This document shows, in pieces, positions 1 to 10,600 of a stretch of 64,000 nt of DNA (positions are counted from its first letter, which is position 1; every line of letters begins with the position of its first letter). The notes below the pieces were generated by a model. The model was given only the letters and a program-made list of their open reading frames with translations. It did not search any database and was not told the DNA's origin. This DNA comes from Pseudohongiella sp. (GTDB lineage: Bacteria; Pseudomonadota; Gammaproteobacteria; Pseudomonadales; Pseudohongiellaceae), in assembly GCF_011050365.1 (NCBI RefSeq), contig NZ_DRFV01000015.1, positions 1 to 64,000 on the forward strand, read 5' to 3'. Made by a program: the position numbers and the translations under genes.

Positions 1-2
1 AA

Positions 3-737
<735 letters not shown>

Positions 738-782
738 AACCCGGAACAACAGACCTGAAAACCAGATTAATGAGGATAATGT

Positions 783-1103
783 ATGACTGACTTGAATCAA
801 TTGATGCAACAGGCCAAACAAATGCAGGAGCAGATGCAGAAGGCCCAGGAAGAAGCCGCCAAAAAGATCGTGATTGGTGAATCCGGTGCCGGCATGGTCA
901 GAATCCATCTGAGTGGCCGTTATGATGCCAGTAAGGTAGAGCTGAGCGCTGACCTGATGCAGGAAGACAAAGAGATCATTGAAGACCTGATCGCGGCCGC
1001 TATCAACGACGCTGTCAAGAAGCTGGATGATGGCAATCGCGATACCATGAGTGCCATGACATCGGGCATGAAACTGCCTGACGGTTTCAAGTTCCCATTC
1101 TGA
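783..1103 (+). CDS. ybaB: YbaB/EbfC family nucleoid-associated protein
   Basis: A 106-residue protein matching the YbaB/EbfC family in length and pattern: an N-terminal amphipathic helix rich in Met, Gln and Lys (LMQQAKQMQEQMQKAQEE), a central beta region with the conserved GAGMVRIHLSG segment, and a C-terminal KLPDGFKFPF. Family members are small dimeric DNA-binding proteins found next to dnaX and recR in many bacteria, and are thought to bind DNA and act on the nucleoid or on recombination. The start ATG at 783 has a TGAGGA Shine-Dalgarno just upstream. It lies 45 bp after dnaX and 30 bp before recR, so the three are probably co-transcribed. Confidence 0.93.
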   Translation: MTDLNQLMQQAKQMQEQMQKAQEEAAKKIVIGESGAGMVRIHLSGRYDASKVELSADLMQEDKEIIEDLIAAAINDAVKKLDDGNRDTMSAMTSGMKLPDGFKFPF

Positions 1104-1133
1104 AGGCTATTGCCGAGCAGGTGTATTTCCAAT

Positions 1134-1730
1134 ATGCATAGCCCGTTACTTGAACAGTTGATCCAGTCGCTTCGTTGCCTGCCCGGTGTCGGTCCGAAAT
1201 CGGCTCAGCGAATGGCGATCTATCTGCTTGAACGCAATCGGACCGGCGCCGCCAGGCTCAGCGATACGCTTGCCACTGCGTTGGACAATATCGGTCGTTG
1301 CGAACAGTGCAGGGCATTGACTGAGGAAGTGCGCTGTCGCATCTGCAGTAATCCCGCGCGCAATAACTCAATCCTGTGTGTGGTGGGTTCGCCAGCGGAC
1401 CTGTATGCCATCGAGCAGGCGGGCAGCTACCAGGGACTTTACTTTGTCCTGTCGGGTCACCTGTCCCCGATTGATGGCATTGGCCCCGACGAAATCGGCA
1501 TCAATGAGTTGATGAGCCTGTTGCAGGAGAAACCGGTCGAAGAGTTGATTCTTGCCAACAACCCGACAGTCGAGGGTGATGCAACTGCCTACTATATCGC
1601 CGGTCTGCTGAAAGGGCAGGGGCTGGTCATCAGTCGGATTGCTCATGGCGTGCCAGTAGGCGGTGAACTTGAATATGTTGATGGTGGCACCCTGAGTCAT
1701 GCCTTCAACGGTCGTCAGTTACTACGCTGA
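1134..1730 (+). CDS. recR: Recombination mediator RecR
   Basis: RecR works with RecF and RecO to load RecA at single-stranded gaps. From the ATG at 1134 the protein is 198 residues, close to the ~200 usual for the family, and begins [20 protein letters not shown] like other RecR proteins. A TTG at 1110 would add eight residues that do not resemble the family, so I prefer 1134, which has AGCAGGTG upstream. Visible features are the helix-hairpin-helix region ([13 protein letters not shown], residues 16-28), a four-cysteine zinc site (C56, C59, C68, C71) and a Toprim domain starting near residue 77 ([12 protein letters not shown]). It follows ybaB in the conserved dnaX-ybaB-recR order. Confidence 0.95.
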   Translation: MHSPLLEQLIQSLRCLPGVGPKSAQRMAIYLLERNRTGAARLSDTLATALDNIGRCEQCRALTEEVRCRICSNPARNNSILCVVGSPADLYAIEQAGSYQGLYFVLSGHLSPIDGIGPDEIGINELMSLLQEKPVEELILANNPTVEGDATAYYIAGLLKGQGLVISRIAHGVPVGGELEYVDGGTLSHAFNGRQLLR

Positions 1731-1768
1731 CGCAATGCCATGACGAGTGCACATGAAGAGAGCTGTTT

Positions 1769-2959
1769 ATGACTGATTTTCCTGCTCCGGAACTGGTAAT
1801 CGACGATGCGCGACTGGCTCAGTTATGCCAGTCCTGGCGGACATTGCCGACACTGGCACTGGATACCGAGTTTATCCGCGTCAGTACGTTTTATCCGCGT
1901 GCGGGACTGGTCCAGGTGGGCGACGGCAACGGCACTTATTTGCTGGACCCGCTCAGTATCCAGGACTGGCAGCCGTTCATCGATATCCTGACAGCGCCTG
2001 ACATTACCAAAATAATGCATTCGTGTTCGGAAGATCTGGTGGTTTTCAATTATTTCTATAACTGCATGCCCGGCCCGATTTTCGATACCCAGAAAGCGGC
2101 GGGGTTTCTGGGGCACGGTTACAGCATCAGCTATCTGAACCTGGTGCTGCATATCACCGGCGTGGAGCTGAGCAAGGGGGAAACCCGCTCTGACTGGCTG
2201 AAACGGCCGCTGTCGGAAAACCAGGTCAAATACGCTGCGCTGGATGTCGCCTATTTGCCGCGTTTGCATGCGGAGCTGAAAGCTGCGCTGACGCGCGAAG
2301 GCAAACTGGACTATCTGCGCGACGAATGCGAACGCATGCGGCAGATCTCATTGGCCGCAGAAGATCCCGCCAACTGGCCGGATCTGTATCTGTCGATGGG
2401 CGCTGCCTGGCGTCTGAACGCCAAACAACTGGGTGCTCTGAAGGACCTGTGTATCTGGCGCGAACAGGTGTCACGTCAACGTGACAAGCCGCGCGCCTGG
2501 ATTGCCCGGGATGCGGATCTGATCACGCTGGCGCAACAACTGCCCGCAACCCATCAGGCATTGACCCGATTGCCGGATCTGAATCGCAATATTTACCAGC
2601 AGGACGCCGACGCCCTGCTGGCGATAATCCGCGACAGCGAGCCGGTGGCCGATGGGATAGCCAACAACCTTGAAGGCGAACCCATGTCGCAAGCGCAACG
2701 GGCAACGTTGAAACGCTGTCAACAGGCAGTGCGCGCGGTGGCGGCGCAGACCGGAATTGCCGAGGAGTTGCTGGCGCGCAAGAAGCAGCTGATCACGCTG
2801 ATGCATCTGAACCGGCATGCTACCAATAAGCAGGCGGCACTGGTGTGGCCGGCGGACCTGTCCGGCTGGCAGCAGCCTCTGCTGGCAGCGCCGCTGACGG
2901 ATATTATTACTGACACCGCCATTGGCAAAGGCAGTGCTGGTGAGGCGAACGCGACATGA
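1769..2959 (+). CDS. rnd: Ribonuclease D
   Basis: A 3'-5' exoribonuclease that trims tRNA and other stable RNA precursors. The 396-residue protein has the three DEDDy exonuclease motifs: LDTEF with D32 and E34, HSCSEDL with D89, and KYAALDVAYL with Y155 and D159. The rest contains an HRDC domain starting around residue 210 (LNAKQLGALKDLCIWREQVSRQ), as expected for RNase D. The ATG at 1769 lies 38 bp after recR, downstream of GAAGAGAG. Its last four bases overlap the start of ycgN (ATGA), which suggests translational coupling. The identification is firm. Whether it shares a transcript with recR is inference. Confidence 0.95.
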   Translation: MTDFPAPELVIDDARLAQLCQSWRTLPTLALDTEFIRVSTFYPRAGLVQVGDGNGTYLLDPLSIQDWQPFIDILTAPDITKIMHSCSEDLVVFNYFYNCMPGPIFDTQKAAGFLGHGYSISYLNLVLHITGVELSKGETRSDWLKRPLSENQVKYAALDVAYLPRLHAELKAALTREGKLDYLRDECERMRQISLAAEDPANWPDLYLSMGAAWRLNAKQLGALKDLCIWREQVSRQRDKPRAWIARDADLITLAQQLPATHQALTRLPDLNRNIYQQDADALLAIIRDSEPVADGIANNLEGEPMSQAQRATLKRCQQAVRAVAAQTGIAEELLARKKQLITLMHLNRHATNKQAALVWPADLSGWQQPLLAAPLTDIITDTAIGKGSAGEANAT

Positions 2960-3417
2960 GTGAACTGCCGGTACGCGAAAATTTCTGGGAACTGCCACTG
3001 GCAGAGCTCAATCGCCGCGAATGGGAAATGTTGTGCGATGGCTGCGCCCGCTGCTGCCTGAAGAAGCTGCAGGACGAAGAGGCGAGCGCCAGATTGGTCT
3101 ACACACGGGTGGTATGCCGTTATCTGGACCAGCAAAAGTGCAGTTGCACGGCTTATGGCAGGCGCAATGTTCTGGTACCTGATTGTCTGGTACTCGACAT
3201 GTCGGTACTGCAGGCCTCAGTTGACTGGATTCCCGACACTTGCGCCTATAAACTCCGGTATCAGAATAAACCGTTGCCGGAATGGCATCCACTGCTGACT
3301 GGCTCCCGGGAACCCATGCAGGCGTTGGGCATTGCCGTGACCGGGCGTGTTATCTCAGAGGATCACGTGCATGAGGACGGGCTGGAAGAGCACGTCATCC
3401 GATGGGTTCGTGCCTGA
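2956..3417 (+). CDS. ycgN: YcgN-type cysteine-cluster protein (UPF0260 / YkgJ-like)
   Basis: A 153-residue protein with the cysteine spacing of the YcgN/UPF0260 family: CDGCARCC near residues 28-35, then CRYLDQQKCSC and a later PDCL. The family belongs to the zinc/iron-chelating YkgJ superfamily, and no biochemical role is established as far as I know. The N-terminal FWELPLAELNRREWEMLCDGC is typical. It starts on the ATG of the ATGA that ends rnd, so translation is probably coupled to RNase D. It is likely cytoplasmic since there is no signal peptide. The family call is strong, but the function is unknown. Confidence 0.88.
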   Translation: MSELPVRENFWELPLAELNRREWEMLCDGCARCCLKKLQDEEASARLVYTRVVCRYLDQQKCSCTAYGRRNVLVPDCLVLDMSVLQASVDWIPDTCAYKLRYQNKPLPEWHPLLTGSREPMQALGIAVTGRVISEDHVHEDGLEEHVIRWVRA

Positions 3418-3460
3418 CAATGAAATTGGGAAGATGATAATACAGACGGCGGTGCACTGA

Positions 3461-3808
3461 ATGCTGGGTATTTACGGTTACATTACAAGCTGGGCGGTTT
3501 ATCTGACGGCCGGCACTTTGTGTTACATCCTGTTTTATAAAGCGACCGGCGCCATCGGCTTCAAGCCCCTTGCCAACGTGCTGCGCGGCATCATGATTGC
3601 GTTGATTTATACGCCCTGGTATGTCGCTGCCGATGAGGATCTGATGGCGCCGGCTGTCATTGTTATCCTGCTGGATATGATAACGATCGGAGGCGATGCC
3701 TTTATCAGGGGTCTGGTGCCATTAACGCTGGCACTGACTGCGGCCATTGTCATCGCCCTGATGTCGGGGTTATTGCGCGCGTTGGTTAGCCGATCCGGCA
3801 AACGTTGA
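3461..3808 (+). CDS. Small hypothetical integral membrane protein
   Basis: A 115-residue protein whose function I do not recognise. Four hydrophobic stretches are visible at about residues 8-27, 35-57, 63-82 and 86-108, separated by short charged loops (for example AADED at 57-61), and the tail is basic (SRSGKR). This predicts a small inner-membrane protein with four helices. It sits between ycgN and the MoxR/VWA pair on the same strand, 43 bp after ycgN and 37 bp before the MoxR gene, so it may be read with either. No enzymatic motif is visible. It is likely real because of the coherent hydrophobic pattern and position, but its assignment to either neighbour is open. Confidence 0.65.
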   Translation: MLGIYGYITSWAVYLTAGTLCYILFYKATGAIGFKPLANVLRGIMIALIYTPWYVAADEDLMAPAVIVILLDMITIGGDAFIRGLVPLTLALTAAIVIALMSGLLRALVSRSGKR

Positions 3809-3845
3809 TGTTGTGAGTTAATTTAAACTTGTGCAAGAGGATACT

Positions 3846-4688
3846 ATGCGATTTACAGGAACCAAGGCCTACGTGGCAACGGATGAGCTGCAGATGGCGG
3901 TCAACGCTGCCATCAGTTTGCAAAAACCACTTTTGATCAAAGGTGAGCCCGGCACCGGCAAGACCATGCTGGCCGAGCAGATTGCGGAATCGCTGGGACT
4001 GGAACTGATCCAGTGGCACATTAAATCAACCACACGTGCGCAGCAGGGGCTGTATGAATACGATGCGGTATCACGCCTGCGTGACTCCCAACTGGGCGAT
4101 CCCAAGGTTCATGATATTGCCAATTACATTGTCAAAGGTAAGCTCTGGCAGGCCTTTGATTCGGAAAAACAGGTGGTGCTGCTGATTGATGAGATCGACA
4201 AAGCCGATATCGAATTTCCCAATGACCTGTTGCTTGAGCTGGACAAGATGGAATTCCATGTCTACGAAACCCAGCAGCGGGTACAGGCGAGACACCGCCC
4301 GATTGTGATTATTACCAGTAACAATGAAAAGGAATTGCCGGATGCGTTCCTGCGTCGCTGCTTCTTTCATTTCATCAAGTTTCCGGATGCAGTCACCATG
4401 GAAAAAATCGTGGCGGTACATTATCCAACTATCAAAAAGGACTTGCTGGCGCAGGCCATGGATATATTCTTTGACGTCAGGAAAGTGCCTGGGTTGAAGA
4501 AAAAACCATCAACATCCGAGTTGATTGACTGGCTTAAATTGTTGTTGGCCGATGATATACCAGACGAAATATTGAAAAACCAGGATATGAAAAGTGCCAT
4601 ACCGCCATTGTATGGCGCCTTGCTAAAGAATGAGCAGGACGTTCACCTGCTTGAGAAAATTGCCTTCATGCACAGAGCGAAACGGTAA
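3846..4688 (+). CDS. MoxR-family AAA+ ATPase
   Basis: A 280-residue AAA+ ATPase of the MoxR group. It has Walker A GEPGTGKT (residues 33-40), Walker B LLIDEID (112-118) and a sensor-like IITSNNEKELPDAFLRRC arginine-finger region. MoxR ATPases typically act as chaperones that assemble or activate metal-containing or VWA-domain partners. I chose the ATG at 3846 because AAGAGG (3835-3840) lies just upstream. A GTG at 3831 would place its own start before that site. The next gene, encoding a VWA protein, starts 10 bp after its stop, which is the standard MoxR/VWA pairing. The client complex cannot be named from the sequence. Confidence 0.9.
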   Translation: MRFTGTKAYVATDELQMAVNAAISLQKPLLIKGEPGTGKTMLAEQIAESLGLELIQWHIKSTTRAQQGLYEYDAVSRLRDSQLGDPKVHDIANYIVKGKLWQAFDSEKQVVLLIDEIDKADIEFPNDLLLELDKMEFHVYETQQRVQARHRPIVIITSNNEKELPDAFLRRCFFHFIKFPDAVTMEKIVAVHYPTIKKDLLAQAMDIFFDVRKVPGLKKKPSTSELIDWLKLLLADDIPDEILKNQDMKSAIPPLYGALLKNEQDVHLLEKIAFMHRAKR

Positions 4689-4698
4689 CGGCGGCAGT

Positions 4699-5877
4699 AT
4701 GTTGATTCGGTTTTTTAATGCGTTGCGTCGGGAAAAAATCCCGGTCAGCCTGGATGAGCTGTTTACGCTGCTCGAATGTCTGAAGCAGAATTTTGCATTT
4801 GCCGACATGGAGCAGTTCTATCTGCTTGCCCGCCTGTGCATGATCAAGGATGAGAAATATTACGATCGTTTTGACCGGGCGTTTTCACGATACTTCAAGG
4901 AGCTGTCGGTTCTGGATGATCTGTTGCGTGATGCCATTCCTGATGAGTGGTTACGACGTCAGTTCGAAGCCAGCCTGAGCGAAGAAGAGCGCGCGATGAT
5001 CGAGTCCATGGGTGGTCTCGACAAACTGATGGAAGAGTTCCGTAAGCGTCTGGAAGAGCAGAAGGAGCGACATGAGGGTGGCAACAAGTGGATAGGCACC
5101 GGTGGCACCTCACCTTACGGCGCTTACGGTTTTAATCCGCAAGGCATTCGTATTGGCCAGGATGAAGGGCGCGAAGGGCGTGCTGCCAAAGTCTGGGACC
5201 GGCGCGATTACCGTGATCTTGATGATACGCTGGAAATCGGTACTCGCAACATCAAGCTGGCGTTGCGCCGGCTAAGGAAATTCGCGCGCGTCGGTGCGCA
5301 GGATGAGCTGGATATTGACGACACCATCTCTTCGACTGCCCGCAAGGGTGGGCTGCTGGATATCAAGATGGTGCCGGAGCGTCATAACTCGGTCAAAGTT
5401 CTGTTGTTCTTTGATGTGGGTGGCTCCATGGATCCTTATGTGCAGCTTTGTGAAGAGTTGTTTTCAGCTGCGCGCACGGAATTCAAACATCTGGAGTATT
5501 TTTATTTCCACAACTTTATCTATGAGTCGGTATGGAAACAAAGTCGCCGCCGGCAGGCGGAAACAACACCGCTGTTTGATATCCTGCATAAATACGGCAA
5601 AGACTATAAAGTCATTTTTGTCGGTGATGCCACTATGGCGCCGTATGAAATTACGCATGTGGGCGGCAGCATAGAGCACTACAATGAGGAGGCCGGTGCT
5701 ACCTGGATGCAGAGGCTGACGGATAATTTCGACCACATTGCCTGGATCAATCCGGTGCCTAAGGAACATTGGGAACATGGCTATTCCATTGCTGTTGTAC
5801 GCCAGTTGCTGGAGGACAGAATGTATCCGCTGTCAGTGAAAGGACTGGAAGAGGCGATGAGCTCCCTGAGTAAATAG
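4699..5877 (+). CDS. VWA-domain protein, CoxE-like, partner of the MoxR ATPase
   Basis: A 392-residue cytoplasmic protein. The N-terminal ~130 residues are helical and charged, and the C-terminal half (from about residue 230) is a von Willebrand A fold. The metal-ion-dependent adhesion site reads DVGGS (239-243) where the canonical motif is DxSxS, and downstream there is VIFVGDATMAPYEI. The ATG at 4699 follows the MoxR stop by 10 bp and gives MLIRFFNALRREKIPVSLDE, a typical start for this family. A longer reading from 4630 would overlap the MoxR gene. Known MoxR/VWA pairs act together on a target complex, so I infer the same here. The target is unknown. Gly at the second MIDAS position may be characteristic of this subfamily. 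Confidence 0.88.
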   Translation: MLIRFFNALRREKIPVSLDELFTLLECLKQNFAFADMEQFYLLARLCMIKDEKYYDRFDRAFSRYFKELSVLDDLLRDAIPDEWLRRQFEASLSEEERAMIESMGGLDKLMEEFRKRLEEQKERHEGGNKWIGTGGTSPYGAYGFNPQGIRIGQDEGREGRAAKVWDRRDYRDLDDTLEIGTRNIKLALRRLRKFARVGAQDELDIDDTISSTARKGGLLDIKMVPERHNSVKVLLFFDVGGSMDPYVQLCEELFSAARTEFKHLEYFYFHNFIYESVWKQSRRRQAETTPLFDILHKYGKDYKVIFVGDATMAPYEITHVGGSIEHYNEEAGATWMQRLTDNFDHIAWINPVPKEHWEHGYSIAVVRQLLEDRMYPLSVKGLEEAMSSLSK

Positions 5878-5890
5878 CAAGCTCAACGAA

Positions 5891-5932
5891 CTGGCAATTT
5901 CAAAAAACCAAAAATTTCAAAAAACTGGCAAT
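5891..5932 (+). repeat. Short direct repeats upstream of fadD
   Basis: A 12-bp direct repeat, ATTTCAAAAAAC, occurs at 5897-5908 and 5914-5925, and the flanks share CTGGCAAT (5891-5898 and 5925-5932). The stretch is A-rich in otherwise GC-richer DNA and lies in the 82-bp gap in front of fadD, so it could be a bent-DNA or regulator-binding region. No known operator is recognised. Confidence 0.55.
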
Positions 5933-5959
5933 AAAGCAGTGTCCGAGGAGACCCGCAAT

Positions 5960-7621
5960 ATGTTTGCAGCGCAACCGATGTCAACCGAACCCGATCTGAA
6001 TCCGGGGCAGTTTGAACAGATCGTCGATGTGTTTGAATACGCTTTCAAGCATTATGCCGACAAGCCCGCCTTCAGTTGCCTTGGTCATACCATCAGCTAC
6101 GCTGAGCTTGATGAGTACAGCGCGCGTTTTGCTGCCTGGTTGCGCGACAAAAGCGGTCTCAATGCGGGTGATCGAATCGCCATTCAAATGCCGAACCTGC
6201 TTCAATTCCCGATAACCGTGGTGGCGGCTGCGCGCGCAGGGCTGGTCATAGTCAACACCAACCCCTTGTATACCGCGCGGGAGATGAAACATCAGTTCAG
6301 TGACTCCGGCGTCAAGGGCGTGGTCATTCTGGAGAATTTCTGCGACAAGCTCGAGGCCATTATCGATGACACCGATATTGAATGCGTCGTGGTCACCCAG
6401 CTTGCCGACATGCTGCCGCAGCCAAAACGTCTGTTGATGAACCTGGCGGTTAAATACCTCAAACGAATGGTGCCATCGTGGTCGATTGATGGTGCTGTTA
6501 CATGGTCTGATGCCCTCAGTGGTTCGCCGGATCGGCGCGCAGTGCCGGACAGTGGCACCGACGTTGCCATTGTGCTTTACACCGGTGGTACAACCGGACT
6601 GGCCAAAGGCGCAATGCTGACGCACAGCAATCTGGTGCACAACATGATGCAGCTACGCGAAGTCAGTAAGCCGCTGATTCGCGATGGGCAGGATGTCATT
6701 GTGGCGCCGCTGCCGCTTTACCATACCTATGCTTTCATGTTCCATTGCCTGGCCGGTGTGTACGCAGGCAATCTGAGTGTGCTGATACCCAATCCGCGCG
6801 ATCTGGATGGGCTGATCAAAACGCTGAAAGCTCTGCCACAGATTAACGGTTTAGTGGGCATCAATACCCTGTTTCTGGCCATGAGTCGTCACCGCGATAT
6901 CGGGCAGATTGATTTCAGTCAGATGCGTTTCACCGGTGCCGGCGGCATGGCACTGACCATCAGCGTGGCCGAAGAGTGGCACCGTGTTACCGGCTGTCAG
7001 GTCTATGAGGGTTACGGACTCACCGAGTGTTCGCCGGTGGTAAGTATCAACCCCTACGACAAAGTTAAAATCGGCACAGTCGGGCCACCCGTACCCGGTA
7101 CCGAGATAATGACGGTTGATGATGACGGCAATGACCTTGGCCTAAATGAGAAAGGTGAATTGTGGGTGCGCGGGCCGCAGGTGATGAAAGGATACTGGCG
7201 CAATGAAGCGGCGACGCAAGAGTCCATCACGGCTGAGGGCTGGTTTAAAACCGGTGATTTTGCCAGGATCGATGATGACGGTTTCATCAAGATCGTGGAT
7301 CGCAAAAAGGACCTGATCATCGTCTCGGGATTCAACGTTTTCCCCAGTGAAGTGGAAGAGGTGGTTAATTCCCACCCGGGGGTTGCAGAAAGCGCCGCCA
7401 TCGGTGTGCCCAGCGAAAAAAGCGGTGAAGCCATCAAGTTGTTCGTGGTTCGCCGCGACAATGTGCTGACCATTGAAGATATCACAGCACATTGCCGGGA
7501 AAATCTGACCGCCTACAAAGTGCCCAAGGAGGTCGTGTTTGTTGATGATCTGCCCAAATCCAATGTGGGCAAGATTCTGCGGCGTGAAATCCGTGAGCAA
7601 GAGTTGAAGCAGCATCAATAA
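5960..7621 (+). CDS. fadD: Long-chain fatty acid-CoA ligase
   Basis: Activates fatty acids to acyl-CoA with ATP for beta-oxidation, acting at the inner face of the cytoplasmic membrane. The protein has 553 residues from the ATG at 5960 (E. coli FadD has 561). The AMP-binding signature YTGGTTGLAKGA lies at residues 207-218, followed by the adenylate-forming motifs YGLTECSP and GWFKTGDFARIDDDGFIKI and the C-terminal lysine motif PKSNVGKILRRE. The ATG is preceded at the right distance by GAGGAG (5945-5950). The GTG at 5939 lies before that site and is less likely. It stands alone between the MoxR/VWA pair and hrpA. Other acyl-CoA ligases share the fold, but overall similarity to FadD is clear. 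Confidence 0.92.
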   Translation: MFAAQPMSTEPDLNPGQFEQIVDVFEYAFKHYADKPAFSCLGHTISYAELDEYSARFAAWLRDKSGLNAGDRIAIQMPNLLQFPITVVAAARAGLVIVNTNPLYTAREMKHQFSDSGVKGVVILENFCDKLEAIIDDTDIECVVVTQLADMLPQPKRLLMNLAVKYLKRMVPSWSIDGAVTWSDALSGSPDRRAVPDSGTDVAIVLYTGGTTGLAKGAMLTHSNLVHNMMQLREVSKPLIRDGQDVIVAPLPLYHTYAFMFHCLAGVYAGNLSVLIPNPRDLDGLIKTLKALPQINGLVGINTLFLAMSRHRDIGQIDFSQMRFTGAGGMALTISVAEEWHRVTGCQVYEGYGLTECSPVVSINPYDKVKIGTVGPPVPGTEIMTVDDDGNDLGLNEKGELWVRGPQVMKGYWRNEAATQESITAEGWFKTGDFARIDDDGFIKIVDRKKDLIIVSGFNVFPSEVEEVVNSHPGVAESAAIGVPSEKSGEAIKLFVVRRDNVLTIEDITAHCRENLTAYKVPKEVVFVDDLPKSNVGKILRREIREQELKQHQ

Positions 7622-7630
7622 GCAACAGTC

Positions 7631-10600
7631 ATGAGTAAAGATTTGCGAAGCCGTATCAGGCAGTGTCTGAGCGCAGACCAGTTTGCGTTGCAACAGGCAC
7701 TGTCACGTCTGAATCGCCAGATAGCTGACGGCCCTGCTGATGCAGGGCACCAGCAGGCCGTCACGGCACTGCAGGCGCGCATAGACAAATCGATAGCGCG
7801 TGTGCAGTCGCGCCGCGCCAGAATTCCGCACATCAACTATCCGCCTGAACTACCGGTATCGGAAAAGCGCCAGGACATCGCTGATGCCCTGAAACAACAT
7901 CAGATTGTGGTGGTAGCGGGGGAAACCGGTTCCGGTAAAACCACACAGATCCCGAAAATCTGTCTGGAGCTGGGTTATGGCGTGAAAGGTCTCATTGGCC
8001 ACACCCAGCCGCGCCGGCTGGCTGCGCGTGCCGTGGCATCCCGTATCGCCGACGAACTGGGCGAAACGCTGGGGCAGGGCGTTGGCTACCAGGTGCGCTT
8101 CAGCGACAATACCACCGAAAATACCTTCATCAAACTGATGACAGACGGCATTCTGCTGGCCGAGATTCAGCAAGACAGATATCTCAACAAATACGAAGTG
8201 CTGATTATTGATGAGGCTCACGAGCGCAGCCTGAATATCGATTTTCTGCTGGGTTATCTCAAGCGGCTGAGTCGTCAGCGCCCGGATCTTAAAATCATCA
8301 TCACATCGGCCACCATTGATGTGGAAAAATTCTCCCGGCATTTCTCTGACGCGCCTATCATCAGTGTATCGGGTCGAACCTATCCGGTAGAAATCCTGTA
8401 TCAGGACCCCGCCGAGCTGGAGACTGAGAATAAAGACGAGGACATTCTGTTGGCCGGTGTCATGCAGGCGTTGCGACGGATGGAGAGTATCGAGCGGGAA
8501 CGGCGCCAGGCGCCCGGTGATGCGCTGGTGTTTCTGAGCGGGGAACGGGAAATACGTGATCTTGCCATGGCCTTGCGCAAGCAGGAACTGAGGCAGACTG
8601 AAATACTGCCACTGTATGCGCGCCTGACGCAAAATGAACAACAACGTATTTTTGCCCCCCATAAAGGGCGACGCATAATCCTGTCCACCAATGTGGCTGA
8701 AACCTCCCTGACCGTGCCGGGTATCCGTTATGTCATCGATAGTGGCCTGGTACGTATCAGTCGTTACAGTGTGCAGAGCAAAGTGCAAAGACTTCCGATC
8801 GAGCCGGTATCGCAAGCCAGTGCCAATCAGCGTGCGGGTCGCTGTGGTCGGGTCGCCAGTGGTGTCTGTATCCGTCTGTACAGCGAAAGCGATTTTCTGA
8901 GCCGGCCAGAATACACCGACCCGGAGATCCAGCGTACCAATCTCAGTGCTGTTATTTTACAGATGCTGTTGCTGAAGCTGGGCGATATCAGTCAGTTTCC
9001 TTTTGTTGAGGCGCCCGATCGTCGTGCCATCAACGATGGTTTCAAATTGCTTGATGAGCTCGGTGCCATCAACCGGGAACGCAAGCTGACCGAAACCGGC
9101 CGCGCGATGGCGCGCCTGCCAGTGGATCCGCGACTGGGCCGGATGCTGCTCGAAGCCGCCGGGCGACATTCACTGTATGAGCTGTTGATCATCGTCAGTG
9201 CGCTCAGTGTGCAGGATCCGCGTGAGACGCCGGCAGACAAGCGTCAGGCCGCGCGTGAACGGCATCAGCAATTTGCCAATGGTCAGTCTGATTTTCTGTC
9301 CTGGGTGGTGTTGTGGGACGAGGTGGAAAAGCAGCGGCAGGAACTTACTCAGGGGCAATTCCGGAAGTTCTGCAAGGACAATTTCCTGTCCTGGATGCGG
9401 TTGCGCGAATGGCGTGAAACACACCGCCAGTTGAGTCTGTCCTGTCAGTCGCTGGGATACAAGGCACCATTACGCACAGAAGACCAGGTGCCGGATTATG
9501 AGTCTGTGCATCGTGCCATGTTGCCTGGCTCGCTGAATCAGCTGGGGCAGAAAACCCAGGACGGGTTCTACCTGGGGAGCCGGGGACGAAAATTCTCGCT
9601 GTTTCCCAGCTCGGCCCTGTACAAGAAAATGCCACCCTGGATTGTCAGTGCCGAGCTGATAGAAACCAGCCGACTGTTTGCCACCATGGCTGCGCGCATC
9701 GAGCCGGAATGGGCCGTCGACGCGGCGCCACATCTGTTGCGGCGCGATTATTTTGAGGCGCACTGGGAAAAAAAGCGCGGTGAAGTCGTTGCCTACGAAA
9801 AAATCAGTCTGTTTGGCCTGACCCTGATTGAAAAGCGCGCGGTCTCCTACGGATCGATTGACCCGGCGTTGAGTCGGGATATTTTTATCCGCGAAGGCCT
9901 GGTCGCTGAACAGTTGGAAACACAACTGCCGTTCTATCAGGCCAATATGGAGCTGCTGGCCACAATCCGGCGTCAGGAGGAAAAAGAGCGTCGCCCGGAT
10001 ATTCTGGTCAGCGATGACCAGTTGGCAGCGTTCTACGACGTACGCCTGTCGCCCTCTGTGAACACGGTTGCGGCGCTGGAGCACTGGTACCGCGAGCCCC
10101 AACAACAGCAGGCTGACCCGCTGCGGATGCAGCGTGAGCACGTAATTGCCCGTGCCATTGATCAGGACAGTGCGCATGCATTTCCCGATAGCGCTGCGGT
10201 TCAGCACAACGAACTGTCGATCAATTATCGCTTTGAACCCGGTAGCGACGAAGATGGTATCAGTATTGACGTACCGGCGTTGCTGATAGGCAGTTTGACC
10301 CAACTGGATCTGGACTGGGCAGTGCCGGGGCTGGTTCAGGAGCGTGCCATTGCGTTGATGAAAAGCCTGCCGAAAGCGCTGCGCAAACAGTTCGTGCCGG
10401 TTCCTGAGTTCGTCACACAGGCGCTGGACGGGTCTGGCCAGGGCAAAACTGTGCCACAGACCCAGACACTGACCGAACTGCTTGCCGACAGGGCATGGTC
10501 ATTGAAACGCATTCGCATTGCGCCTGAACAATGGGATCCGGCAACCATTCCGTTGCATTTGCAGCCACGGATACGCGTCCTGGATGCCAAGGGGAAGGTG

